Below are positions 23,487-35,278 of a DNA stretch of 64,000 nucleotides, piece after piece. The notes under the pieces are model-generated. The model worked only from the letters and a program-made list of their open reading frames with translations, ran no database searches and was not told the DNA's origin. A program made the translations under genes and the position numbers. Each line of letters opens with the position of its first letter. Position 1 is the first letter of the stretch. Source of the stretch: Marasmius tenuissimus (lineage: Eukaryota > Basidiomycota > Agaricomycetes > Agaricales > Marasmiaceae). The stretch is from positions 620,001-684,000 of the forward strand of contig JAQOTA010000044.1 in the NCBI GenBank assembly GCA_029532415.1, read 5' to 3'.

Positions 23487-24411
23487 CCTCTACGAAACCT
23501 GCGCCAAAACCTCGGTGAACAGCCTGAGGGAAGGGAGACAAGGGGATGCGGAGGCAGGGCGGGAGATGTCAGGCCATCGAGTCTCGACAGGAAACGTCTT
23601 TTTACTGCATATAGCGTCTCCGAGCCCTGAATCAATGACAGCCCCGTCCCTCGGTGGAGGCGTCAATCTGAATATCTCAACCCTGGTTTCATGATGAGTG
23701 GCGATTGCGTTCCCATCACTAGTAAACTGAATAGTGAACCTTCGCGTGTTGCCAATGTCGTGAAGTCTTGATAAAAGATTAAGTTACTCCTTTCTTGGAG
23801 AGAGGGAGGCGAATGCTGAGCACCAGCACTAAGTCTTGGTTTGAGCCTGGAACTATCTGGAACAATGCTATAGATGGAATAGCAGTGGGCACAAATGGCA
23901 CCATCAGCCTCAACAGGCTAGAATTCGGGGTCCATTTATTCCATACCGTTTGATTCGACAGATTGGCGCTGACGAAACAATATGATCCCATCTTATAGGC
24001 AAATTGCAAGGAGCATTCTTACGTCGTCGTCGTTTGGTCGCAGTCAGGGAGAAAAATAATTCGTGTAAAACCGCATCTTGTAGGCGGGCGTGTGAGCAAT
24101 CCATGCCGGTGCCCGGCAGGTGCAGGGTCCATCTCCCGCCTTTGAGTGATCCATTTGCCTTGGGTTTGGATTAGTATACATTGCTGCATTACCTATCAGT
24201 ACATCGAACACACAGTGTAACACAAAGCTTGCCTAGCTACCTTCAACCTCCTTACTACCGCAGAAAATTCCGATCAAGATGATCGTAACTAGAATCAACT
24301 CTCATCTCCCTCAATTGCGCCATCTCCAAGTCGGTCAGTGTCTCCGACTCCACTTCTTGCTCCATTACCTCAACGTCCTGCCTTCTCGACTTCCCCTTCA
24401 GACGCCAGCTT
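23487..24411. other. Intergenic, no gene seen
   Basis: Separates two minus-strand genes. The short ORFs are not convincing. Confidence 0.55.
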
Positions 24412-26336
24412 TTACTCCGCGTGGGATCCCGACGGCTGCTCTGTTTGGCGCTGTATATCGAATGTGAAGCGTACGATTGAGACTGGGGTTGGGGATCTTC
24501 CTCTTCGACGGCGGCCAGCTCGACGGACGTTGAGGATGACCCGGCTTCCGAGCACGCAAGACATCGCTATCGACCATCCAATCGGAACTTCCACGAACGT
24601 CAGCTGTGAGACATCAATCATGAGCGACGAACTCGAGTCGTTAGATCGGTAACTAAAAACCGCAAGAAACGCACATCTGCTTCCCAAACTAGAAGATTCG
24701 TAAGATATGTCGCGAACATGCTGATGAGGGGGGTAACGTAAATCGTTGAACTCTCGTCACCAATCAGGAGGACGGGGGAAAACTCACACGAAGAAATACA
24801 CGATCGAGTCTCGTACCAGTACCCCCACCAACTGCTTCCCAGACTGAAATGAGGTACCTTTACACCGAAACGTCTGGTATCCTCGAAACAATGCTAGACA
24901 ACACAGGAACGTCTCAAACGCTAATATCGGGATCCAAAACGTGTAGAACTTGGGATTTATGTTGAGCGGAAGGCAAACTGAGATGGCCCTGCAGACAGAG
25001 GAACGGTGAATGCCGTCACGCTGTCTCTTTCGTGAGTAAAGAGCAATCGGTGCATAAATCAGGATAAGCTTACCTGAAGATATTCGAAATGACGGTTTCC
25101 ATTATGGCAGCCGCAGCGGCAGAGGTTAGAAGGAAGGCAGCCACCATCATGACGAGTACCCTCTGGTTGAGAGAATACAAGGCGTATAATCGCATTTGTA
25201 AGATGGCTACAAGGATCTCACGTTAGCATGTGGGAAGGATTCAAAGCGAGATGGGGATGGGAGACGGGAAAATCGGGAATGTTCGGGAGGGAGATGAACA
25301 GCATTTCCCGAAGAGACGTACATTCAGCAATCATGCACGCTAGAAGGCCAGTCCATCCTTGCCATTGAAAGAATCGCATGCCTGTAAGGAAATCGTCGTC
25401 AGGTCCACTCATGATCCCGAAAAATCACTTACAACTATATTGAGAAGGATAATCATATTCCAATTCCAGCCGTGTTAAATGAGCGATCCGAGACACCATC
25501 GCAGATGATGTTCCAACTTACAACTAATTCGCGGAGTATGCGGTTGATGGCAGGCAAGATCAGATATCAGTCAAAAAGAATAGAAGTACAAGTAAGCGTC
25601 TATACGGTGCCATAAGAACAGTATTACTCACCGAACTCGAATGGGATGGCGCAAAAAGAGCTGGCGAAAGACATACAAAGAGAAATTCGAATGTGGCAGT
25701 AAGTATTTGGGGCGAAGAGGGCCCAGCTGCGAAACTTGCCACATACCATAGTTGTTAAAGCTAAAGGGCGCCACCAACAATCAGGAGACCTCGAGTGATA
25801 TGAAAGGGTATGGAGCTCACATTACGGATGCAAAGGTGTAGTAGCGGTTCTACAACATCGAGTTCCATGTGTTTCTGTCAATGAAATAACCCAAAGATGT
25901 GGCACGAGAGCACTCACGACCAAAAATAGTAGCTTCACTGGTGACCATGAGCTTCGCTGGTTTGATCAGGATTGAGTTAGCTGTTCCACGCGGAGCTTCG
26001 AGGACGGGGCATGAAAACGGGACTGACCCAGATCAGCTCTATCTGTAAATCATAAACGAGGTGAGCAGGTGCAGCGCAAACACGAATGGTGAACCGTACT
26101 TCATCGTCTAGAGTTATTACTGGATGCATTACTTCAGTGTTAGTCTTAGCCTGAGTTCTGAGAGCACTGACGATGGTCGAAGATTATGATAGAACTCGAT
26201 GCAACTGTATGGATATCGTTAAAAAAAAACGATGATTTAGCGCACTGAAGTGTCTCTACAGGCCCGGGAACGCACGTTCTGAATATCTCGTCCACTGAAT
26301 GACTGCAATCAAAGTTGCCGGATCCAAGATGCCCAT
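24412..26336 (-). CDS. DUF6533-type multi-helix membrane protein
   Basis: Thirteen exons, minus strand: 26336-26276, 26204-26172, 26119-26100, 26042-26028, 25956-25918, 25849-25821, 25760-25747, 25660-25637 (tentative), 25381-25322, 25206-25074, 24988-24788, 24750-24675 and 24603-24412 (897 nt, 298 aa). Landmarks: SIIIFDHLITLDDEIELIW (the DUF6533 signature), WSPVKLLFLVNRYYTFASV, FFQWQGWTGLLACMIAE, QMRLYALYSLNQRVLVMMV, FYTFWIPILAFETFLCCLAL, VLVRDSIVYFFV and VEVPIGWSIAMSCVLGSRV. About seven helices are expected. The family is mushroom-expanded, of unknown function, and often found near DUF6534 genes. Exon 8 and its unusually long following intron are my weakest choice; the rest closes cleanly. 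Confidence 0.75.
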
Positions 26337-29300
26337 TCCCCAAAGGATCCCGACCGAGAGAAGTGCAAGGAGCGAGGCGAGGAGTTGAGATGTCGCTGCG
26401 GAGAGAAGGAACGATGACTTCGGGAAGTGCTCGGTCTTTAAGGCCCAAAGGAACAAACCCACCCGACCAAAATAGGTACTTGCCATCTAGACTTTGTCGG
26501 CGCTGCCGTATTACCCCTTGCTTCGAAGTTCCCATCCTCGCGGATTCTCATTTCCCCGATTGACTCACGCAATTTCTGTGGCGTGATGATCCATCAAATG
26601 GTCCTAGGACCTATATTGGGATATGTTCCGAGTGTGCTGTAGACGGAGAGATGTCAACATTCCGGCATTTGGAGTCGGAAGAACCTACATACGTTGAGAA
26701 TAGAGAGTGTTTTGCTCCAAGCTTGCCAGGTTCACTACGTCGTGCTAACGGGACACTCCTCTAAAATGAACACGTTCGTACAACACCAATCGCATGCTGT
26801 ATGACAAAGCCACAGCACTCGGGAGTCGCATGAGGATCACTCACTAAGTCGGCTCGTAGCGTATAGGTCAGCATGCGTGAATGCCGTATGATGGCTGACG
26901 GAAATCTGAGTGCGTTGGGGTGGGTGCGAACATTCAGGTCGTCACGAATAGACTTGAAACTTCCCCTGGAGATGCGCTCCAAGAATCCGGCCGGACGATC
27001 GTGACGACATAGAGCCATGAATACAAGTAGTGAGAGAGAGAGAGAAAGGAGGCGGGTCCCGTTCAATATTTTTGGGTTCTGTGTCCATTGCGTCTAGTAG
27101 AATTTATCGAAAGCATGCCTAGAGTTAGAGAAAAGGCAAAGCACGCGTACGGTGACATACCTGTATCATCGCATGAGATCAGACCAATCTCAGGTCATAA
27201 AACAAAGAGCAAATGATAGTTCCTACCGGAATCGTACAATCATGTCGACCCACGGACACCTGAATGGCCCTGTCCGCGTCAAACTTTAGGCCTCATGAGG
27301 TTTACACAATCATGCTGTATGTCAACCGCGATCGGTGAGTATATCAACGAGTCTTCTCCGGTACGAGGCGATGTATTATTATCATAGGAGGAATGGAAGT
27401 TTTCAGCGTGGACAACGTTGATGAAGGTTGTGGATGAACGGCGGATTGTCCTTCGGCTCCGGAATACGGACATGCCAAACAGACCAAACAACGCTTCGGC
27501 CTGATTTTTCTAGCGCCTTTGGCGCTTGACCGATGACCATAATGATGGTGAGTGACTCTCGCCGCACATAACATCTCCGGATCCTTGCTCGCTGTCTTAC
27601 ACGGCTCTTTCATGCTTATAGACTTGTCAAAGCCTTGGGTGCCCATAAACTGGAGTGTTCATTCTGAACAATCGACATGCTGGGATACGCTTGAACCATT
27701 GAAAAGGGTGGGGTTTGTACACTCATGAGTCACGGCTTGTTTGCGGGCGTGAAATGCTCAAATCCGTATAGAATCGTTTGTGGTAGCCTTCGAGCTGAAG
27801 ATACCCTTCAAGCTTTACAAAACACCCAGCTACATGTCCGTCGACTCGCCGCAGACAATCAAGGGTACATGACCCGGGACCGCCATTGCAGTATAAACGA
27901 GGCTCTGGAATATTACTTTCATGGAATCATGAATCGGCTAAGACGGAGTCTTGACGATCATCAGCGTGCCCTTAATACATCAACAGTCTGCATTGAATAT
28001 CTAGTCTCACCAAATCTAGGACCTGATTCAAGGGTGACCAGGGGTGAATACACCACCCCTTGTTCAATCTTCACTTTTCGGTCTCGATAGCCCGCGAGAG
28101 ATCCTTCGGTCTCCTCATAGCCTGCTCAAGGCCTCGTCATCGGAAACTATTGAACATCAAGCTTGACTCTCTGCGTCTCACCGGTCCCAGACCGCATCAT
28201 CTTCCACCTATCGCAATTCCCATATCACGATCTATATCGCAATGGTGAGTTTGACGGTTGAAGGATGCTCTTGGTACTGATACTTCCATGTCGAAAGCTT
28301 CTACCTTGCAGACTATTTCCCACCAAACCACGAGTTTTTTGCTGCTGTAGCGCTATCGTGAATGGTCCTACCTCGAGTCTCAAATCATGCTTCTCCTACG
28401 CAAAAGATCCTTCGAAGGTCTCCGGAACCAACAAATTTACCGCGAAATTGATGATACCGATCCCTTGACAAGGCCTGGAGAGCGTTAATCTCACGCACTC
28501 CCCAGCGGTTCACTACGATAGACGGGTAAGTTTTCGGGTTCTAACAATGTGCTCTCAACCTTACCTTGGCCGCTCTAGAAGCTTCCAACACACACACTAC
28601 TACCACGTGTCTTCAGCTCTGAAAACCATCCACCAACCGGCTTTCTCTTGAAATTCCCCAACCTTTTGTATCCAGGTTTTTGACGTGATTATCGCCACTC
28701 CCCGGGCTTCACTTGCATCGTGGTCTCCATCTCTAATATTCACATCTTTTCCGCGTGTCTAACAGCCCCCTACTGACTCTTGATTATAGCTGGCCGATCA
28801 AGTTCAATTTACATGTTTTCAAGGACTTCCGACGAGCGAAGATGTCCAGAATTGGAGTAAAGGCACCAAGTCAGCCTAATTGAGACCCGCGCCTGTCTCA
28901 ACCTACCTCAATACTGCTTTGATTCTGGGCTTCCGCTCTCTCCATACGCTTTGTAGTCGATCCTCTTCGAGTTTTGTATTGCTCTTGGTTCCTCGTTCTC
29001 GAAACTCATGGGCGTGTTTGGGCTCCCCAATGTTGTCGATCGCCCTCAACACTGCGGAGATATACGTTCTATAAACCCTCTGGTACGCGTCCGACATGCT
29101 CTAATTTCATTGACCGGTTGGGAGAGCTGATGTTTGATGTTTCATGTGGTACCAAGAGCTTGTTCGGAGACGCCCCGTCAATGTCATTTGTGCCTTATAA
29201 TCCTTCTGGCTGCGGGGTTGGCGTCATGCAAACCTTGTATGTTTTTCTTGGTCTCGGTCGCGGGTGGGCACTGGACTGGAAAATACTCCGAGCGGCTGAA

Positions 29301-30450
29301 GCTGGTCCCGGACGATGTTAATTTGTAGGACGTTTGTGGGGCTACTTCATTACTCCTAACATATCTTGTTGAGCGCACATAGGGCTCGTTCTTTGTCTCG
29401 CCGGCAGGCGAAATGGGCGTTGCTTAGTCTATGTTGCATGACTCTGCTTTGTCTCGTTGTCACGCCAGCCTTAGCACGGACATTTGGGACATTTTGACGT
29501 GACTTGAATTGGCACCTCGGTATCCCGAAAGCACGCTTATGAGCACAACAGGGGGCATTATACGTCAAGGATTTCTACTGCGTACTATATGGGCCCTCCG
29601 AGCGCTTTGGGCTCGAGGTCTCGTCGACTCTTGTCGACGTTGGGCCTCATAAAATCACGAGGACATCTTTTGGGGGATACGGTTCATCCTAACACCGATT
29701 GGCAGCGGAGTCTTCCTGCACCCATTTTAACAAGATGGGAGCCTCGAAGTGACCTGCGCGCTCTTCTGCCACACGGATATCCCTGGTCCATCCCTAGTGC
29801 TCGAGTCACCATGTCTTTCGCAATTGGTATGGTGGCACTTCGCGGGAGACGAGCTCTGGTGTTAGCGGGATGTGTCCCTGTAATCGACGTGCCAATGCCG
29901 TTCATGTCTTCCTTGGCTTGATTATCTCTATCTAGCCGACGCCAAAGCTGTAGCCCTTGCCTTTCACATTGTTCTGGGGTGCAGAAGTGCGCACGACGAC
30001 AGAAATGAACAGCCTTCATACTCAATTAGGCTGTCTTCATCACACAACCAGTATTAGCACGATTCCCGTTGTTCCCATGATTGTCAAGCTCCGACTCAAT
30101 GTGTTGTCGAGGCCTAAGACCAAGACTCATCCAGAGACCGTACTCTCATTCTCCTCAATTGTTACTGGCATCTCGGTTCTCTAAAAGCCGCGATTACCGA
30201 GGGTCTTCAGTACAGAACTGAGGAGATCTTGCGTGCCCTCGTGGACGCTCTTAGTCCAGGTGTCTGAGTCGGGGTGGCGGCACCGTGCTACCAGTCCAGG
30301 GTCGAGGAGGTCTGAAGTTTGAGCTACACAGTGGCGTCGCTTAGATCAATTGAAGGCTGCCGCTCAATTATCCTTTTTTCGCATGGATACGAACATTTCA
30401 TAGTTCTCCTCATCATCCCGAGCCACCCTCAGTTCATCCGCCGAAGCTTG
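26337..30450. other. Gene-poor stretch of 4.1 kb
   Basis: No coding region supported. A short (GA)n-type tract lies near 27030. Several ORFs of 60-120 codons on both strands (for example 27725-28090 plus, 29684-30025 minus) overlap one another and show no domain or splice logic. Decayed genes or unspliced exons of an unknown gene could be hidden here. Confidence 0.45.
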
Positions 30451-32152
30451 ATGAGCAGTACAAGAACCCTGGTCAGTATTTCCATCTATCTCTATTTAGG
30501 GATCTGTCTCCCCACCTCTCCTCTCATCTCACCATGTCGTTCTTTCAGGAAGCCGAACGAGTCACCATCAACAATGGAGTCTTCAATCTCGTAGCAGGGA
30601 ATCAAACTAATCGTTCAGCCCGCAGAGAATCTCTCACTACAGTTCAGCCTGAGGATGAGGTCAGTAGGCTATCCCCGGCGTAACCATCGCTGATCCAAGA
30701 GTCTAGGAGTTCCGGCTAATCCCCAGAGGAAATATCTTTCTCTTGCGCCAAGTCCACGAAAGCCTCCAGGTAGTTTCTGAAGTCGAAGAGGAGGGTAGCT
30801 CGGAGTCGAGGCCGATAGTGTACAACCAAACAATGTTCCACGCTCAGATCGTCGGCTCTCCAGGAAGATTTTTCGTTGTCAAATATAGCGGTACCGGAGC
30901 CTATGAGGTTAGTAGAGTCGGTCCCGAGTCTATTCACATTGAAATATAACTTCTTTGTTGCCTAGGCCTTCCAGCTAGACTTCAAACTTCACCTCCGTCA
31001 AGAAACGTAACTTGGTGTCGTGGTGTATGACTCGTGCAATCAGCCTGACCCGTTTCTTGTGTCAGGTGGCACCAAAACATTCTTCAGCTCTTCGCACGCA
31101 ATACTCAGATACCGGCGTTGATATTTCATGATTGTGCGTTCATTCAAGTACTGCAGTATGTCAGATTCTCGTCTAATGCCGTGGACTGACACTAGGTGTC
31201 ATTCCCTTGAGTGTTTTCACGCGCTCCTGCTTCAAAGGTTCTCCGTTCGCCCTATGGTGGCTAAAGTGTCGCCTTGTGAGTGTTCTGGGATAAAACCGGG
31301 GGGCATATTACTGAAGCTGCCACAACCTAGTTGATCGACTTCTTGACTATAAAGGAATTCCCCTTCGCCGGAATCAACGAAAACCTGGAGGTCATCAAGA
31401 GAAATGGGTCTGAAATCGAGATGACCGTAGGGACTGTACCCAATCTATGGGTCCAGCCTCAGACTGGGCAACTCTGCGTTATGCCGTCTTCGAACAAACT
31501 CGAGCAGCCGGTTTGTTCCTGGTATGTGCTTAGGGCCGGGTTAGATGAAGAGGGGTTGAGAGAGGTACCTCCTGTGCCTCTCGAAGTGTACTACAAAGAC
31601 GTGGAGCTATCCCGTAGAATTGATGCAGAGACGAACCTGTTCTCTCTTCTGGCTAGAACTGGCCGTCTCGCTACATTACCTCAAGACTCGATTCCCGGAA
31701 GTTCACGTCACTGGGAGCCCGGAAGCGTTGTACTCGTATCAGAATCTGAAATGAGCCACATCGCGACTGTAAAACTACCGACTGAAGGACTGTGAGTACA
31801 ATTACGTTGCATTGGTGTATCTCTCCATTGAGCTGAGGGCTGCACAGATCGGCCAACTTGTTATCTGCCGCGTGGCTCTCCCAAGCCAATTTTCTCTTGC
31901 ATCAGTACGAAGTCACCCCAGAACAGTTCTCTTGTGTCAAACGTGAGTTGAATGGCTTGAGAGTGCATCGTCATGGAGACTTATCAGCGCGAAGTGATTT
32001 TGCAAACAAACGTAATCGAACAAGAGATAAATCACGAGGCAATCGAATGGACCAAGGAGGTCTATGCTATCATTGGATGCTATCTCACTTCCAGAGGGTA
32101 CAATCCAAACTGTAACAATTATGGGAAGGCTTGCGGTTACTCACTAACCTAA
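30451..32152 (+). CDS. Uncharacterised basidiomycete protein with degenerate kinase-like motif
   Basis: Nine exons: 30451-30471, 30549-30659, 30707-30907, 30966-31006, 31066-31155, 31196-31265, 31331-31791, 31848-31942 and 31995-32152 (1248 nt, 415 aa), all GT-AG, closing in frame. The N-terminus VTINNGVFNLVAGNQTN resembles a stretch common at the start of fungal NLR-like and related proteins. LIPRGNIFLLRQVHE is followed by FHAQIVGSPGRFFVVKYSGT and then WHQNILQLFARNTQIPALIF, which looks like the alphaC-beta4 part of a protein kinase (HxNIxQLF). I see no HRD or DFG motif, so catalysis is unlikely. The C-terminus WTKEVYAIIGCYLTSRGYNP resembles the end of a mushroom-specific family known to me only as hypothetical proteins. 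Role unknown. Confidence 0.72.
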
Positions 32153-33844
32153 GTCCTTAGAACAAGTATTTTTGAAGGACTAGGCATAGGAAAATCGACC
32201 GATCGGTCTAGCAGCGAGAGGCGTTGAAGAAGGTACATGGAGATTATGAGAGCGCATCTACGATCTTTGAAGGTCTTCTGGTTAGGAATGGGATACAATC
32301 ATGCAACCAAGTCAATGTAACTGAGAATCTCAAAATTCGGCCACACGATTCGCAATGACCCGGGCCGGCTATGCTTACAGGTCCGACGGACCGATGCCAG
32401 CCGGTACCTGGGCAGAGACAAGAGCACGTGTGCCTGTATTTACGATTCAGTTCCAATCTCTGTTTGTGTTCATTTTGACCTGGAACATCAACTCGATTTA
32501 GGTTTGTACATGATTCGCTGGGTTAGCAGTCTCCTTCGTTGTCACGAAGGATCGGAGCCAGGGCTCCCAAGTTGACAATGCCTGCAATCTGACTCTGAGT
32601 ATAAACCATCAGCCTAATGACATGCCTCATTCAGGTCAGTCTATTCGACATCTTTCTGTCAGTGCTCAGCCCTCTGACTGGATACACAATACAGCAGGCT
32701 GGGGCCTATTCAGCGGTGTTTTGTCATTGCCCGGGAGAAGACCCAAAAACTTCCGGGAGTGTCAACACGAGAAAAGCTGTAAAACGAGGTCTGTTTGAAT
32801 GGGGATCCGTCCCAAATTTTCCCTTCAAGTTCCTCGGAACAGAGACATTTCGTTCGGCAGAGCCAGTGACCTCATAAGTGCAGCTTACCCTCACTTAGTC
32901 CACCAATCATGATCTGTCCAAGCTTCGTTGCTTTGGCCTCATACGAGGTACTCCATAACCAAGATCCAACTCGTTCATCGAGCTTCCATCGCGGACCTTG
33001 CTTCGAATGGTAGATACATACTATAGCGACGACACGACCAAACATTTTGCGGCCGTCGGAAGAGTCTCACGTTCATTGGAAACCAATGGCCAAGGAGCTG
33101 GACGCGGGTCCAATTTCCCACCCAATGTGATTGACTCGTCCCTTTCCATCGAAGCCTTGTGTAGTCGTCGTGTACGTTTGTTGCAGGTCGTCCACTTATT
33201 GCCGCACAAAGATAAACAACAAATACAGCAAGTCGAGATCCCGAGCCACCCGATATGTATAGTGACATACATACGTCCCATTTCACGCCCCCGTAGAATC
33301 ATACGGAAGACTCCGATATCATTCGACTTTGGGAAGATGCCGATTGAATACCTCATCATGAGGGCGCCTTGCCAGTTTGTATAACTTATTTCCCACCACA
33401 AAAGTCGCTCACTGGCAGCCGGCTTGATCCTTCCAACACTTTTGGAATACCTCGGGGGCCTCGCAGGTCAGCGCACCGGTCCCCCTCATCCCAAGACACC
33501 ATTGTGCGACCTATGACCACCATAAGCGCCCAAACTCAATCAAAGGTCAGGGTCTTACCGCATCGCTGTTCCCGAGGGAGTTATACTTTGAACCGTTCAT
33601 TGTTGTTTCGCTGAACTCCGAATGGGCGCGCCAAAGGTGTGCATCCTTTGTGTATGCATGTATGTATATCTGGTTTTCATTCTCAGCATCACCGCATTCT
33701 TAACACACTGTCATTGGCTTGGAACCGACCGTCCTTTCTCCCTCCCCGTTGGTCCCCAGAGCTAACACAACCTGATTCTGTGGCTAGTCCTGGTGCGCAA
33801 ATTCTTCTCCAATATTCAGCCTTCTAACGGCCGCCTGAGTCCTG
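32153..33844. other. Gene-poor stretch of 1.7 kb
   Basis: Overlapping ORFs on both strands around 33000-33400 look like chance. No gene or RNA is supported. Confidence 0.5.
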
Positions 33845-35278
33845 ATGGCTCATCGTAATGTTCACCATAGAAACTTCATCGTCAAGATGTCCATCAATCG
33901 CCTCCCCCGTCGCGTTCTCGTTCACATTTTTGGTCACATCACCTCTCTCGACTCTGACAATCGAAACCAACGTCCGAGCATAATCACTATCACTTCGGTC
34001 TGTCGACACTGGAGGCATCTCGCAGCTTCCACGCCGGAATTCTGGCACCATATTCATGTTCCGTTCAGGTCGCTGAAGAATCCATCACAGTGGATAACTC
34101 GGTGGCTCGAACTCTCGTATCCTCTTGGAGTCAGCGTGTTTCTCGTCCTGGATTTGGGCCCTTCTATTGTGAGCTCTCCTCGCCCTTCTGGAGGTCACAC
34201 AACACGGAAGAGAGAGCGCGGGACTGAAAACGTGGGAGCTGTGGAGGTTGTTGACAAGGAATGGTCACTCAGAAACGAGTTGCATCGCGTCCTCGCATGT
34301 CTTACACATCAAACCACTGTCCACCGACTCCTTCGGCTGCGAATCGTCGTCTCACCAAACATCAACCTTCTTCCAACAGATGCTCTACATCCGCTCTCGC
34401 TGGTGTCAGCCCCCAATCTACGAGAATTGGAAGTGTCGTTCTTGCATCATGCACGCGATGCCGCTCAACGTGTTATAATGGTCATGCCGACGTCGATGCA
34501 TTCCCGATCATCTCCTTTAGTGGCTTCCTCCTCCACTCGCTCCCTCAACCCAATAGTCACAGTACCCTTCCCGTTCCAGTCTAATCCCGACCTCTTCGCG
34601 CTGGCTCTACAAGGCTGTCCCAAAATTCCTTATCCCCTTCGAAACTTGACCTCCCTCCTTCTCGCCAACGTCCTTCCAACAGAGACAGCTTTTCTGTCTC
34701 TCTCTCACGATTCTCCGTCTCTTCATACCCTCGTCCTTCATAACCTCCATTCATCCATCCATGATGGCGGGAATGAAGTAGTCTCACACATCCGGTTCAG
34801 TAGATTGAAGAAACTCGTAGTGGGGTACGCGAAAGAACCGTCGGTTCCCTCCCAAAGCCAATACCCCGATAGACATTTCCACATTCTTCCTTACATGATC
34901 ATACCGGCGATAGAGGAGATGGAGATTGGATACGAAGAGGTACCATTACAATATGTCCCCGATCTAACAAGGATGGCTCCGACGCCTTACGGAGTTGTAT
35001 CTGAGCCAGGGCCACGAACGGCTGAAGATGGCGTCGGGCACGGAAAAAGGAGTCTTCGGATTCGCCTAGACTATTCAGCATTGCTCGCGGGTGATTGGTC
35101 CGTCAAGGAGAGCCTCATGAGCGAATATTTTCGGTGCCTCGAGACCGCAGGAGCGCCAATAGAGAGCGTTGAGGTTGCAATGCCGCGAAGGACGGAAACC
35201 GGAACAACGAGAGTCGTAAGGATCGAATGGAGACGTGGGATGAGTTTGAGTACACGGGTCGATAACGCCTTTCAGTAA
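33845..35278 (+). CDS. F-box protein
   Basis: A single exon of 477 codons. The F-box-like motif INRLPRRVLVHIFGHI is followed after a short linker by TITSVCRHWRHLAASTPEFW, the standard arrangement in basidiomycete F-box-like proteins. The C-terminal region has irregular leucine-rich stretches (LHPLSLVSAPNLRELEVSF, LRNLTSLLLANVLPTE). It would act as an SCF substrate receptor through Skp1; the target is unknown. ATG 33887 (MSINRLPRR) sits immediately before the F-box and is an equally good start. Confidence 0.83.
   Translation: MAHRNVHHRNFIVKMSINRLPRRVLVHIFGHITSLDSDNRNQRPSIITITSVCRHWRHLAASTPEFWHHIHVPFRSLKNPSQWITRWLELSYPLGVSVFLVLDLGPSIVSSPRPSGGHTTRKRERGTENVGAVEVVDKEWSLRNELHRVLACLTHQTTVHRLLRLRIVVSPNINLLPTDALHPLSLVSAPNLRELEVSFLHHARDAAQRVIMVMPTSMHSRSSPLVASSSTRSLNPIVTVPFPFQSNPDLFALALQGCPKIPYPLRNLTSLLLANVLPTETAFLSLSHDSPSLHTLVLHNLHSSIHDGGNEVVSHIRFSRLKKLVVGYAKEPSVPSQSQYPDRHFHILPYMIIPAIEEMEIGYEEVPLQYVPDLTRMAPTPYGVVSEPGPRTAEDGVGHGKRSLRIRLDYSALLAGDWSVKESLMSEYFRCLETAGAPIESVEVAMPRRTETGTTRVVRIEWRRGMSLSTRVDNAFQ

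Noticed and set aside
32998..33401. Overlapping ORFs of about 127 codons on both strands
   Set aside because: Mutually antisense, no domain, no splice context; chance frames.
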